Assembly (NCBI GenBank): GCA_004556455.1
Contig: SFGY01000004.1
Coordinates: forward strand, 124,001-188,000
DNA length: 64,000 nucleotides
Direction: 5' to 3'
DNA from: Clostridiales bacterium
GTDB taxonomy: Bacteria; Bacillota; Clostridia; Saccharofermentanales; DTU023
The notes beneath the pieces were generated by a model. The model saw only the letters and a program-made list of their open reading frames with translations. It was not told where the DNA came from and ran no database searches. Positions 26,935-36,534 of this stretch are shown here, in pieces (the first letter of the stretch is position 1; each line of letters begins with the position of its first letter). The position numbers and the translations under genes were made by a program.

Positions 26935-28332
26935 ATGGAAAAATGTGATCTTATTCGCGACCTTTATGAGAAGCCGGAGGCTTATATCGGAAAGAAGATC
27001 AGAGTGGGTGGCTGGGTCCGCACCCTCCGTGATCAAAAAAATTTCGCTTTTATTGCGTTAAATGACGGCAGTCATTTTCAGCCTCTTCAAGTGGTTTTTA
27101 CCCGTGAGGATTTTACTAACTACGATGAATTGGCCAAAATCGGCAACGGCTCTGCGATCTTCGCTGAGGGCACGCTTGTGGCAACTCCGGAAGCTAAGCA
27201 GCCTTTTGAACTCAAGGCTACAGATATCCGCATTGAGGGGAATTGCCCGGAGGATTATCCTCTCCAGCCAAAAAGACACAGTCCAGAATTCCTGCGCACA
27301 ATTGCGCACCTGAGACCGCGTACCAATCTCTTTGCCGCGGTTTTCCGTGTGCGTTCTGAGGCGGCCTTTGCCATCCATGATTTTTTTCATTCGCGCGGTT
27401 TTGTCTATGTGCACACCCCGCTGATTACTGCCAGCGATGCCGAAGGTGCGGGCGAGATGTTCACGGTGACGACAATAGATCCAAACGATCCTCCTCGTGG
27501 AGAAGATGGCAGTGTCGATTTCAGCCGTGACTTCTTCGGCAAGCATACCAATCTGACGGTGAGCGGCCAGCTGGAAGTGGAGTGCTATGCCCAGGCCCTG
27601 CGCAATGTCTATACTTTTGGCCCGACCTTCCGTGCCGAAAATTCCAATACGACAAGGCATGCTGCTGAATTCTGGCAGATCGAACCGGAAATTGCTTTCG
27701 GAGACCTTGAGAACCTAATGGAGCTGGCTGAAGCCATGCTTAAACACGTTATCCGCCATGTTCTCAAGAGCTGTCCCGACGAAATGGCCTTCTTTGACCG
27801 CTTTATTGAAAAGGGACTGATCTCCCGCCTCTCTGATCTTGTCGAGCAGGATTTTGGCCGTATCAGCTACACTGAGGCGATCGAAGTATTGAAAAAATCA
27901 GGTAAGAGCTTCAAGTATCCGGTGGAATGGGGGCTTGACCTGCAGACCGAGCACGAGCGCTACCTCACTGAGGAAATTTTCCGTAAACCGCTTTTTGTTA
28001 CTGACTATCCGAAAGATATTAAATCGTTTTATATGAAGCAGAATGCCGACGGAAAGACCGTCGCGGCAACCGACTGTCTGGTTCCCGGTATCGGTGAGAT
28101 TATCGGTGGCAGCCAGCGCGAAGAGGACTATGAAAAATTAAAGCAGCGCATTGAAGAGCTGGGCATGCACATGAAAGATTACTGGTGGTACCTCGAACTT
28201 CGCAAGTATGGCAGTACGCATCATGCCGGTTACGGGCTGGGCTTTGAACGTCTCATCATGTATCTCACGGGAGTCAATAACATCCGCGACGTCATTCCCT
28301 TCCCGAGAACGGTGGGTTCGGCAGAGTTTTAA
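26935..28332 (+). CDS. asnS: Asparaginyl-tRNA synthetase
   Basis: Class IIb synthetase charging tRNA-Asn. It is 465 residues: an N-terminal OB-fold anticodon domain (KKIRVGGWVRTLRDQKNFAF), motif 2 in FGPTFRAENSNTTRHAAEFW, and motif 3 in YGLGFERLIMYLTGVNNIRD followed by the AsnRS-type end IPFPRTVGSAEF. The GVNNIRDVIPFPR end and absence of a GAD domain separate it from AspRS. AGGAG-like GGAGTGCAGGT precedes the ATG. Confidence 0.97.
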   Translation: MEKCDLIRDLYEKPEAYIGKKIRVGGWVRTLRDQKNFAFIALNDGSHFQPLQVVFTREDFTNYDELAKIGNGSAIFAEGTLVATPEAKQPFELKATDIRIEGNCPEDYPLQPKRHSPEFLRTIAHLRPRTNLFAAVFRVRSEAAFAIHDFFHSRGFVYVHTPLITASDAEGAGEMFTVTTIDPNDPPRGEDGSVDFSRDFFGKHTNLTVSGQLEVECYAQALRNVYTFGPTFRAENSNTTRHAAEFWQIEPEIAFGDLENLMELAEAMLKHVIRHVLKSCPDEMAFFDRFIEKGLISRLSDLVEQDFGRISYTEAIEVLKKSGKSFKYPVEWGLDLQTEHERYLTEEIFRKPLFVTDYPKDIKSFYMKQNADGKTVAATDCLVPGIGEIIGGSQREEDYEKLKQRIEELGMHMKDYWWYLELRKYGSTHHAGYGLGFERLIMYLTGVNNIRDVIPFPRTVGSAEF

Positions 28333-28437
28333 AGACATTTTCGGCAGAGTGTGTTAAGAAAAATAAAGCCATAATTATAGAAGGCTAAAATCATTTGTTT
28401 TAATTCATTTTCGACCTTCGAGAGGAAAGGAACGAAG

Positions 28438-29145
28438 ATGAAAGAAGAAAGAAAACTCAATATGCAGGATCTGCCTCTGGCAGATCGTCCTTATGAAAAA
28501 ATGGAAAGCTGTGGCAGTTCGACGCTTACCGAAGCAGAGCTGCTTTCGGTGATTCTCTGCAGTGGAACGCGGCACATCTCCGCTCTGGATATTGCCCGTC
28601 ATTTGCTCGGCAGTGGGGGCAGTCTCAAAGAGCTTTCAGAGCTCAGCCTCGAAGAGTTGCAGGAATTTGATGGGATCGGCAGGGTCAAGGCCTTGCGCCT
28701 GTGGGCTCTTTTTGAACTTTCGAGGCGCCTTTGCTACGGCATAGACAGTGGAAAAAAGGCGGCGCGCCCCCTGATCCGGGGGGCTAGTGATGCGATTGAC
28801 ATTATGGCGCCGCAGCTTGGCGACCTGCCACGGGAAGAATTTCACATTCTCATGCTCGATGTGCGGGGACGCCTTATCCGGACAGCCAGAATTTCTGGCG
28901 GTGGTTTGGCCAATGCAGCCGTTTATCCACGGGATATCTTCCGTGAGGCGGTCAAAGCCAATGCAGCTTCTCTGATTCTCTGCCACAACCACCCAAGTGG
29001 AGATCCAAGTCCCAGCAGGGATGATCTTGAGACAAGTGAAGAGTTGATCAAACTTGGCAGGCTTATGGGGGTTAAAGTTCTCGACCATATCATCGTGTCG
29101 CAGCGCAACTCTCTCAGCCTGCGTGAAAAGGGTTACCTCGATTAA
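28438..29145 (+). CDS. radC: RadC/DUF2466-family JAB domain protein
   Basis: A conserved protein often linked to DNA repair, with an unproven function. It is 235 residues: an N-terminal UPF0758 helix-hairpin-helix region (LEELQEFDGIGRVKALRLWA) and a C-terminal JAMM metalloprotease-like domain with LILCHNHPSGDPSPSRDD (H183, H185, D194 region). It stands upstream of mreBCD-type genes, as in many bacteria; mreB itself is not between them. Confidence 0.93.
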   Translation: MKEERKLNMQDLPLADRPYEKMESCGSSTLTEAELLSVILCSGTRHISALDIARHLLGSGGSLKELSELSLEELQEFDGIGRVKALRLWALFELSRRLCYGIDSGKKAARPLIRGASDAIDIMAPQLGDLPREEFHILMLDVRGRLIRTARISGGGLANAAVYPRDIFREAVKANAASLILCHNHPSGDPSPSRDDLETSEELIKLGRLMGVKVLDHIIVSQRNSLSLREKGYLD

Positions 29146-29191
29146 GTTAAGCAGAGATCAGTGGAAATCAGCAGAATGCGTGGGAAAAAAG

Positions 29192-30091
29192 ATGTCTAAA
29201 GAGAAGAAAAGTCGAATTCTTATCTTATTATTACTTAGCCTTGCTGTTGTGAGCCTGATGCTTTTTTCGACGGCCTCAGATAGTTCCGTGCGCATAGCTA
29301 TCTCTCCTCTCAGCGCCATTTCTGCACCCTTAGAAAAATTTTTCACTCATCTCGGCGGTGGTGTGAGCAACTTTTTTGGAGCACTCGCTGAAAATGCCAG
29401 GCTGCGCAGCGAAAATGAGCAGCTGCGAGAAGAGAATCTGGGGCTGCGTCTGGAAATCCGCGATCAGTCTCAGGCTGCTTTAGCCTATGAAGAGTTGAAG
29501 ACGGCTTTCAGCCTCAAAGATCGTTATCCTCACCGTCGTTTTCTGGCTGCCAACGTTCTGCAGGAACCGCTGAACGGAAATTTTGCGACTTATCGTCTCG
29601 ATGTGGGGCAGCGCGATGGTCTTAAGTTTGAAAAGGAAACGGCCTATGCTGTGGTCGATGAAAATGCGCGTCTCCTGGGACGTGTGATTTCCGCAGACAT
29701 GACCTGTTCACGCCTTTTGCCGCTGTCACACGAAGGGTTTTCCTGTAGCGTCCGGGGTGAAAAAGACAGTGAACACAGTTTTGTTCTCAGAGGTCAGGGT
29801 GACGGAAAGGTCAAAGCTGTGGATATCCCTCCGGCAACGTCCCTGGCTGAGGGAGATGAAATTCTGACCAGCGGACAGGGAGGCGTATTTCCGGAAAACG
29901 TTTTCTGTGGCAAGGTCAGCCACATCAGTCAGCCGGACGCCCAGGGACTCAGGGAAGCGGAAATTATGCCTGAGAGTGATATGGCAAAAAGACGCATTGT
30001 TTTTGTGCTTCTGTCTCCGACTGACAATGAAGAAAGTCCGGCAGGGGAGTCCGGTGAACCCGGTGAATCCGGTGAGGCAGGGCAGCCATGA
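29192..30091 (+). CDS. mreC: Rod shape-determining protein MreC
   Basis: Single-pass membrane scaffold of the elongasome. It is 299 residues: a short basic N-terminus, one membrane helix (ILILLLLSLAVVSLMLFSTA), a coiled coil (about residues 65-105, ENARLRSENEQLREENLGLR) and the beta-barrel domains (GTSQGG-like ILTSGQGGVFPENVFCGKV). The last 20 residues form a Gly-Glu-Ser-Pro run (GESGEPGESGEAGQP) that looks like slipped repeats. ATG 29192 is chosen as the start by homology. Coupled to mreD through ATGA. Confidence 0.93.
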   Translation: MSKEKKSRILILLLLSLAVVSLMLFSTASDSSVRIAISPLSAISAPLEKFFTHLGGGVSNFFGALAENARLRSENEQLREENLGLRLEIRDQSQAALAYEELKTAFSLKDRYPHRRFLAANVLQEPLNGNFATYRLDVGQRDGLKFEKETAYAVVDENARLLGRVISADMTCSRLLPLSHEGFSCSVRGEKDSEHSFVLRGQGDGKVKAVDIPPATSLAEGDEILTSGQGGVFPENVFCGKVSHISQPDAQGLREAEIMPESDMAKRRIVFVLLSPTDNEESPAGESGEPGESGEAGQP

Positions 30092-30654
30092 GAACTTATC
30101 GTGGTCGCGAGGCTCTGATTATTGCGGGGGCTTTTTTCTTTGCTCTCTTTGGCTCAAGTGTCAGAGTGTTTTTTCCTCTTGGACCTTTTCTTCCCGCTGA
30201 TTATTTCCTTGCACTGATGTTTTTTTTGGGCTTTACTTGTCGGGAAACAGAGCTCTTTGCCCTCTGTCTGCTGGCTGCTTTATTTCGCGATATCCTCTTT
30301 GGCTGCTTTCTTGGACCCTCCCTGCTCCTGGGGCTCTTTATCGCTGCTCTAAGTCCTTTGCTCTTTGCAAGATCCTGGGATCAGCCCATTGTCCTGCTCT
30401 TTCCCAAAGCGATCTTGCTCTTCTTTGGGACCAGGGTTCTTGAGGCTCTGATCTTTATGCTTTTGCCTCAGGACAGGCCGCTTCGCCTGTCACAAAGACT
30501 CCTGGAAGCTGGACGCGAAAGTTTATTGGCGCTGCCCGGCCTGCTTTTTGCTTTGCTCATGGAGGTCCTTATCTTTTATTTTCTCTTAAAGCGACTGCGG
30601 CAGCAGGAAAAAGAGAATGAGCTGAAAGCTGAGGGAGGAGGTTTACTTGGATGA
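30088..30654 (+). CDS. mreD: Rod shape-determining protein MreD
   Basis: Polytopic elongasome protein of 188 residues with five or six hydrophobic helices; FFPLGPFLPADYFLALMFFL and LFRDILFGCFLGPSLLLGLF match the conserved MreD core. Its start overlaps mreC and its stop overlaps the PBP2 gene (ATGA at both ends), so mreC, mreD and PBP2 are translationally coupled. Confidence 0.88.
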   Translation: MRTYRGREALIIAGAFFFALFGSSVRVFFPLGPFLPADYFLALMFFLGFTCRETELFALCLLAALFRDILFGCFLGPSLLLGLFIAALSPLLFARSWDQPIVLLFPKAILLFFGTRVLEALIFMLLPQDRPLRLSQRLLEAGRESLLALPGLLFALLMEVLIFYFLLKRLRQQEKENELKAEGGGLLG

Positions 30655-33026
30655 GTTTCTTTTTCGGACGGCAAAAACATTTCGGTGAACCTGAGCACGG
30701 CGCCATGAGTCCGTCATTTCCGGCTTATGGCAGGCGCTTTATGGCGATTGCTCTGCTTATTGTTTTCGCTCTTTCTTTTATTTTTTTTCGCACAGCGAGT
30801 CTGCAGTTGGGAGGACAGGAGTGGGATCGTGTGAGTCTTTCCCGAGGTAAGGGAGGTGAAATGAGTCTCAGCGCAGCGCGTGGCGATATTGTCGACACTA
30901 ACGGTGTCCCTCTGGCCTATTCGGAAGATTACGATTCTCTTTACCTGGCACATACTAATTTATCAGAGCGTGATCTCAACCGCTTACTCAATAAAATCGA
31001 TCGACTTTTGGCCAAATATGCGATCAAAGGCATTTCCGGTCTGGATCGTTATTTCGCTCCTTCCAGTCAAAGTGACTCTGAGATTGCCTCGCCGGAGAGT
31101 TTCGTCTTTAAAAAAGATCTCGATGAAATTGCCGCATGGCAGCAGAATAAAGATCTCTTTGCCCTGGCTTCAGAGGCTTCCGGAAAAGCTGCGTCGGCCA
31201 GAGTCAAACTCCTTCCCTCAGACTTTTATGACTACTTACTTTTTGATGCCTTTGGCATCGAAAGTCGTCAAGCAGGCGGGAATCGTTTTTATTCTTCCTC
31301 TGAAGCTTACGCAATCATGCGCCTGCGCTATCAAATCCTTGAGCACAACTGGACTTTTGTACAGGGAGAGCCGGTCAAATTAGCCGAGAATATTCCTGAA
31401 GGTTTAAAGGCGGAAATTGAGGAACAGAATCAAACTTATCCCGGCACAATTATTAAAAGAGAAAGTCGCCGCCGCTATACGGACAGCAGCCGCTATTTTT
31501 CCCATATTCTTGGTTATGTTGGGGCTATCTCATCAGGGGAATATGAACGCCTGAAAGATTATGCTTACAGCATGGATGATATCTGTGGTAAAGCAGGGGT
31601 AGAGCTTACCGCTGAACGCTATCTTCATGGAGAAAACGGCACTGCTCCTTATGGAGTATGGACTGTTGATGATGATGGTCAGCCTGTCTTTAAGCAAGGC
31701 GAGCGCGGAGTTGCCCCTGTTCCAGGTGCGACCGTGCGACTGGCCCAGAATGTCAAACTTCAGAAAACCCTCTACGCCAGTCTCTTTGACACGGTTGAAT
31801 ACGTACGGGAACATAAGCTCGGCAGGGGAAGGTCTGCTGCAGCTGTAATGTTAGACCTGAAAGACGGTCGGGTCCTCGCCATGGGCAGCATACCTTCCTT
31901 TATGCCTGAAGATTTTCTTCATGCGAGTTTTGATGAGGCGGCTGCTGAACGCGTGAGTAAAGATTTACAGGATAACGAGCGCAAGCCCATGCAAAACCGC
32001 TGTATCAGTGAAATTTACGCACCCGGTTCTACTTTCAAGCCGATCACAGCGGCAGCCGGAATTATGGAGGGAGTTATTGAGCCGGGAAATGACAAGTACG
32101 AGTGCAAAGGCAAGGAGGTTATCGGCTATAAAAGCTGGGTCTGTTTTGGTGAACCAGAGCATGGACACGGTTGGATAAGTCTGGCCGAAGGTCTGGTCTA
32201 TTCCTGCAATCTGTATTTCTTTAAACTGGGTCTGGATACTGGTATTGAGGCTATTTCCCGCTGGGCTGAGAAGTTTGGCCTGGGCGAGTATACCGGTATC
32301 GATCTGCCGGGCGAAGCCAGGGGCATCCGGCCGAGTCCCGCACTCAAGGCAGCCACTCGTATGAGTGCTGAAGATCAGGAATGGTATCCGGCGGATACCT
32401 GTCAGACGAGTATTGGCCAATTTGATAATGCGTATACCCTCCTGCAGCTCGTACGTGCTATTGGTGGAGTTGCCTCAAACCGTCTTGTATCGCCGCATGT
32501 TATTCAGGATATTCGTTCAGCGGATGGCCGTCTGCTCCGCGCAGAGCAGAAAGAAAGCAGCCAGCTGGGACTCTCTGATACAGCCATCCAGATGGTCAGG
32601 GAAGGCATGCGCCAACTCAAAAATTATGGCAAATCTAATCACACCAACCAAAACTTCGCTGCCTATCCCATTGACACGGCCAGCAAAACGGGGACAGCTG
32701 AAGTTGGCATCAATGATGAGCTGGTTGCTAATGCGGTTTTTGTTCTCTTTGCGCCAACGGATCATCCCGAAGTGGCGATTGCCTGTATTGTAGAAGAAGG
32801 CGGAAAGGGTGATGTCTCTTCAAATATTGCGCGGGACTTGCTGGATGCCTATTATGGCTTGGAACCCAGGAAAGAGATTGTTGACCGCATCCAGGAGATG
32901 GAAGAAAATCCCTACCGTTTTTTCCGCAATGTCATTGAGTTGACAGAAAAAGATCAACAGGAGGATCAGGAAGCAGACCCACTGTCCACAGAGCAAAATT
33001 CGGATCAGAGTATTTCGCAGCCCTGA
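30651..33026 (+). CDS. mrdA: Penicillin-binding protein 2 (elongasome transpeptidase)
   Basis: Class B PBP that cross-links peptidoglycan during elongation. It is 791 residues: a short cytoplasmic tail, one membrane anchor (about 31-50), a long dimerisation region starting LSAARGDIVDTNGVPLAYSE, and a transpeptidase domain with STFK (catalytic Ser about 460), SCN (about 518) and KTG (about 679). An insertion of roughly 150 residues rich in charged amino acids follows the RGDI(V/F)DRNG-type motif, longer than in E. coli PBP2 (family comparison from memory). The acidic tail is disordered-looking. Confidence 0.94.
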   Translation: MSFFFGRQKHFGEPEHGAMSPSFPAYGRRFMAIALLIVFALSFIFFRTASLQLGGQEWDRVSLSRGKGGEMSLSAARGDIVDTNGVPLAYSEDYDSLYLAHTNLSERDLNRLLNKIDRLLAKYAIKGISGLDRYFAPSSQSDSEIASPESFVFKKDLDEIAAWQQNKDLFALASEASGKAASARVKLLPSDFYDYLLFDAFGIESRQAGGNRFYSSSEAYAIMRLRYQILEHNWTFVQGEPVKLAENIPEGLKAEIEEQNQTYPGTIIKRESRRRYTDSSRYFSHILGYVGAISSGEYERLKDYAYSMDDICGKAGVELTAERYLHGENGTAPYGVWTVDDDGQPVFKQGERGVAPVPGATVRLAQNVKLQKTLYASLFDTVEYVREHKLGRGRSAAAVMLDLKDGRVLAMGSIPSFMPEDFLHASFDEAAAERVSKDLQDNERKPMQNRCISEIYAPGSTFKPITAAAGIMEGVIEPGNDKYECKGKEVIGYKSWVCFGEPEHGHGWISLAEGLVYSCNLYFFKLGLDTGIEAISRWAEKFGLGEYTGIDLPGEARGIRPSPALKAATRMSAEDQEWYPADTCQTSIGQFDNAYTLLQLVRAIGGVASNRLVSPHVIQDIRSADGRLLRAEQKESSQLGLSDTAIQMVREGMRQLKNYGKSNHTNQNFAAYPIDTASKTGTAEVGINDELVANAVFVLFAPTDHPEVAIACIVEEGGKGDVSSNIARDLLDAYYGLEPRKEIVDRIQEMEENPYRFFRNVIELTEKDQQEDQEADPLSTEQNSDQSISQP

Positions 33027-33061
33027 AAAGGAGATATGTCTACAAATGTCACGTTTTTTAT

Positions 33062-33089
33062 TTGCAAATGGTCTGCGATTTTGTATAAT
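33062..33089 (+). promoter_or_regulatory. Promoter upstream of the methylglyoxal synthase-like gene
   Basis: TTGCAA (33062-33067), a 16-base spacer and TATAAT (33084-33089). The -35 box lies within TTTGCAAATG, resembling the TGCAAA elements upstream of opp. Confidence 0.65.
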
Positions 33090-33186
33090 TAGTCAGACGA
33101 GCTGAGATGTCGGGCGCTGATCTGTGTTTTTTGCTGCCGCCTGGGAGCAGCTCGTGCGTAAACCAGTGAAACACGGAGAAAACTTC

Positions 33187-33576
33187 ATGAATATCGTTCT
33201 CATGGCCGACAGCCGAAAATATGATCTACTTGTCAATTTCTGTATTGCCTATCGGCAGATTCTGAAAAAACATCAGCTGATTTCTCTTTTTAATACATCA
33301 AGACTTATTGAGGAAGCCACACATCTGCCTGTATCTACTCTGGCAACAGACATACATGCCAATCTGGATCAACTGGCTTCACGGGCCAGCTATAATGAGA
33401 TCGATGCGGTGATCTATCTGCGGGATCCGGAACTTCCGATATACGATTCTCCCAATACCCTCTTGCGTGCCTGTGACAGCAACAGCATTCCATTTGCCAG
33501 TAATATCGCTACGGCCGAAGTTTTGGTGCTGGCCATTGACAGGGGAGACCTGGATTGGCGGGAGCTGCTGAAATGA
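33187..33576 (+). CDS. Methylglyoxal synthase-like protein with altered active site
   Basis: MGS-like fold of 129 residues: MNIVLMADSRKYDLLVNFCI, RLIEEATHLPV, IDAVIYLRDPE and ASNIATAEVLVLAI line up with MgsA, and D61 and D80 match the catalytic aspartates. Other key positions differ: the AHD motif near residue 8 is ADS, the phosphate-binding GTTG is FNTS (35-38), SGPxGGDQQ is TDIHANLDQ, and the His of PHEPD is replaced (YDSPN). It may have a changed substrate or be a sensor. ATG 33187 is chosen from homology. The stop overlaps the next gene (ATGA). Confidence 0.75.
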   Translation: MNIVLMADSRKYDLLVNFCIAYRQILKKHQLISLFNTSRLIEEATHLPVSTLATDIHANLDQLASRASYNEIDAVIYLRDPELPIYDSPNTLLRACDSNSIPFASNIATAEVLVLAIDRGDLDWRELLK

Positions 33577-34244
33577 GAGAACTTGCAGAGTTGATTGAAT
33601 TTTATCCGGAGAGCTGGAAAAACGCGAACGCTTATTTGCTTCATATTGGGGATGGCTTGTTGATTGATCCAGGCCTTTCCATGCCCGAAGAAGCGAGAGA
33701 TAAAGTCCACACTCTTCTGGCGACACATGCGCATTATGATCATCTCGCCGGACTGGACAGCTGGCTGGAGGTTCAGGGCAGCCGCTTTGTCTGCCCTGGT
33801 GCAGATGCGCCCCTGCTCGATGATGCCGAAGCCAATGCCTCAAAACTCTTTGCTCATAGCCGCAGTTTTCCACAACCTGATCACTGGATTGAAGATGGCG
33901 AATCTCTGAACTTTGGTGAAAATTTCCGCCTTGAATGCTGGCACACCCCCGGCCACACCCCAGGGAGTTCCTGTTTTCTGCTCTTTCAGAAAACTCAGGC
34001 GGGAGAGGAAAAGGTGATGGCGCTATTCACCGGAGACACCCTTTTTGCAGATAGCGTCGGTCGTTCCGACCTGCTTGGGGGAAATCCCATTAAAATGAAG
34101 GAAAGCATTGAGTTGCTGCGTGAGCGCCTGAGTGCGTTGCCTCCTGACCTGGCGGTGTTCCCTGGTCATGGACAGGCTGATCAGGCAGGAAATATTCTGA
34201 GCAAAAATCCTTTCATGCGACAGGGCGGGTTCTTCGCGCTTTAA
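33573..34244 (+). CDS. Metallo-beta-lactamase-fold hydrolase (glyoxalase II-like)
   Basis: 223 residues with a full binuclear metal site: THAHYDHLAG, the later His in HTPGHTPGSS, Asp in FTGDTLF and a final His in FPGHG. GDTLFADSVGRSD is typical of the glyoxalase II/YcbL group. It is translationally coupled to the methylglyoxal synthase-like gene, so a shared role around methylglyoxal or another small thioester/lactone is suggested by context; the substrate cannot be read from sequence. Confidence 0.85.
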   Translation: MRELAELIEFYPESWKNANAYLLHIGDGLLIDPGLSMPEEARDKVHTLLATHAHYDHLAGLDSWLEVQGSRFVCPGADAPLLDDAEANASKLFAHSRSFPQPDHWIEDGESLNFGENFRLECWHTPGHTPGSSCFLLFQKTQAGEEKVMALFTGDTLFADSVGRSDLLGGNPIKMKESIELLRERLSALPPDLAVFPGHGQADQAGNILSKNPFMRQGGFFAL

Positions 34245-34426
34245 TTTCAGCTTGCTTCATTATTACGAGGGAGCCTGACTGAACTTCTCTTTCGACAACT
34301 TTGTCTCAGAGCCTGGCCTGTTTTAGGCTCTGCCTCATTTTTTGTCGAATAAAGGGTGTATTTGTCGACGGTATCCTGCGTCACAGCCTGCCTTCTGCTT
34401 CATGCTTGCAGCAGGAGGTAGGATTT

Positions 34427-34963
34427 ATGGCCCATTCCCTTGAAGCAGCCTTTGTGTTGCCCTTAACCCTCATCACTCTCTCCGGAGCTTTGCTCTATTC
34501 TCCCAAAATCCTGCGTGTGGAGCGCAGTGATGCGCGCCAGCTCGCCTGGATGGCCGAATCGCGCTGCAACGCTGACGTGCTCTATGGCAGGCCGGCATAT
34601 CATCCCCGGGAAACATACGAACGCAGGGAGAATCCACGCTATGTCCGCGCTTCGCCTCGCCGTCTGATTGAAGGTATTCGCGTGGCCGGTGATCTTTGGC
34701 GACTGGCTCGTGAGAAAGCTGAGACAATGGATATAGAACCTCCTGTGCTGCCGTTGCCTCCGGGACAAAAACCATCCTTTCCCAGACTTGGACCGGGAGA
34801 TACGATGCCCGCTTTGCCAGCCGGGGACGACATAAGCCGTCCAGCTTTGCCGCCGGGACTTCCTTATCCTGCCTTGCCATCGTGGCAGGGGGGCACAGGC
34901 CAGGGCTTGTACTCTTCCGGCTTTGGAGAAGTCGAGGACAGTTCTTCGGGAGGCAGGCCGTGA
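34427..34963 (+). CDS. TadE-like pseudopilin, Pro-rich
   Basis: 178 residues. The N-terminus MAHSLEAAFVLPLTLITLSG is the TadE/TadG prepilin-like signature, a Glu five residues into a hydrophobic helix. After a basic region the last 70 residues are rich in Pro, Gly and Leu (repeats of LPPG, ALP). ATG 34427 follows AGGAGG. Its stop overlaps the next start (GTGA). It is the first of three envelope-facing genes and has no recognised Tad secretion ATPase or prepilin peptidase nearby. The 182 bases upstream hold no visible gene. Confidence 0.6.
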   Translation: MAHSLEAAFVLPLTLITLSGALLYSPKILRVERSDARQLAWMAESRCNADVLYGRPAYHPRETYERRENPRYVRASPRRLIEGIRVAGDLWRLAREKAETMDIEPPVLPLPPGQKPSFPRLGPGDTMPALPAGDDISRPALPPGLPYPALPSWQGGTGQGLYSSGFGEVEDSSSGGRP

Positions 34964-36534
34964 AACAGCGTCTGCAGGGAAGCATCAGTCTGCTGCTCGC
35001 CTTAATTCTTCCTGCTATGTCACTGCTTTTTATCCTGGGACTTGCGTATGGTGAACGTCGCCTCAGAGAAGCCGACTTTGCGCGGGCTGTCACAGCCGCA
35101 GCAGAAAAGAGTATGGCTTCGTATAACCGTGGCCTTTGGCTGGACTTTGGTTTATGGGGTGTAGAAGAAACGGAGATACAAGTGGAGGAATGCTTTAAGC
35201 TCGCGCCTCATGCGCAAATTTCCTATTCTTTGAAAAATACGAAAAAGACACTGGAAAAGGATGAACTTAAGGCACAGATTCTTCGTTTTATGCGCCTGCG
35301 TGCCCCGGCTTTTCTGGCTTTAGATCTGGAAAAACGTATGCGCTCTGCCCTTGATGGAAGGCGCAGTCTGGCCGGTGGAAAACTGTCGAGCTCCTTGCAC
35401 GAAGCTCATCGCAGACTGGAAGCCAATAAAAAATTTGAAGAAGGACGTGAGGGTATCAACTCGCTCAATCAAAAAAGGCTGGAAAGTGGAACTGAAGAGG
35501 AAAATGAGCAGCCTCTGCTCCTGCCGCCTGGACGCGAAGATTCTGAAACCCAGAATCCGGGTCTTTTGCCAGCTGAAACTGACAACTCTTCTGTATGTGC
35601 TGAAATATTGTCACAGGGGGCGGAGTCTCCTTACTCTGAGGGCTTTTTGAGCAGTCCGGAGGAAGGCGAGAGTGAGATGGGATCAGAGCACAAGGGCTTT
35701 CTCGAAGGTCTGCTTTTTTCTTTCAGCAGAGGTATGCTGCCCGTTTATCATGCGCTTGGCAGTGACGATGTTGAGCCTGATGAGGTCTTTTCACCGGCTT
35801 ATATTGAAAAACTGGCAGAGAAAGTAGACCAGCTCCTTGATAAAGGCCTGAGCATGGATTCTGAACGTCTCGCCCTTGCCGAGTATGCCCTGCGCTTTTT
35901 TCCAGCGGCACTCTGGACTGAACATGATGCGACACATTTACGCCACCTGCGCACACCTGACGGACGACTTCTGGGGGAGCTCGCAAAAACGCGTCCACTC
36001 GAAGTGGAACAGCTTATCACAGAACTTAACGATCCGAAAAAAGCCGAAGAGCGCTGTGAGAAAATCCTTCTGGGTCTGCGTTTTCTGCCCCAGCTTCTGG
36101 CCGCAGCACAGAGCCCGAGCCGACAGGCCACTTATCTCAAGTGGTCTCAAATCCTTTCCGTCAGTCTGGCTTTGCTCAGTCTTGGCCAAGTTGATCTGCC
36201 TCCGGAGACCCTGCGTTATTTCGTTCAGGCTGCTCATTGTTTTTATCTGGCAAAGCAGGATGTAAAACTTTTGAAACGCGGTGAAAGTGTCTTTTTCTGG
36301 CCTTCCGGAACTCAGGACGAAAGTTCATTGATGGCCTCTTTTGAAAGCTTTTTCTATCGAGACTATCTGCGCCTTCTGCTCCTGGCTCTGCCTGCGGAGA
36401 AGCTCACGGCGGGGATGCTTCGCCTGATTAAGCAGCAATATCCAGGTGATTATCTGGCCGCCTGGCAACTGGAATGTAAAGCCAAAGAGGGGGTGCTCTG
36501 TCGTGACCTGGCCTATATTCAGGAAGAACCCTGA
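34960..36534 (+). CDS. TadG/DUF5702-like membrane-anchored protein
   Basis: 524 residues starting at GTG 34960. A single N-terminal hydrophobic segment (GSISLLLALILPAMSLLFIL) leads into RRLREADFARAVTAAAEKS and SYNRGLWLDFGLWGVEE, the pattern of clostridial DUF5702-type proteins related to TadG. The remainder is a large, mostly helical extracytoplasmic region with an acidic low-complexity stretch around 180-260. I do not know its function. It overlaps the genes on both sides, so the trio is one translational unit. Confidence 0.6.
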   Translation: MKQRLQGSISLLLALILPAMSLLFILGLAYGERRLREADFARAVTAAAEKSMASYNRGLWLDFGLWGVEETEIQVEECFKLAPHAQISYSLKNTKKTLEKDELKAQILRFMRLRAPAFLALDLEKRMRSALDGRRSLAGGKLSSSLHEAHRRLEANKKFEEGREGINSLNQKRLESGTEEENEQPLLLPPGREDSETQNPGLLPAETDNSSVCAEILSQGAESPYSEGFLSSPEEGESEMGSEHKGFLEGLLFSFSRGMLPVYHALGSDDVEPDEVFSPAYIEKLAEKVDQLLDKGLSMDSERLALAEYALRFFPAALWTEHDATHLRHLRTPDGRLLGELAKTRPLEVEQLITELNDPKKAEERCEKILLGLRFLPQLLAAAQSPSRQATYLKWSQILSVSLALLSLGQVDLPPETLRYFVQAAHCFYLAKQDVKLLKRGESVFFWPSGTQDESSLMASFESFFYRDYLRLLLLALPAEKLTAGMLRLIKQQYPGDYLAAWQLECKAKEGVLCRDLAYIQEEP

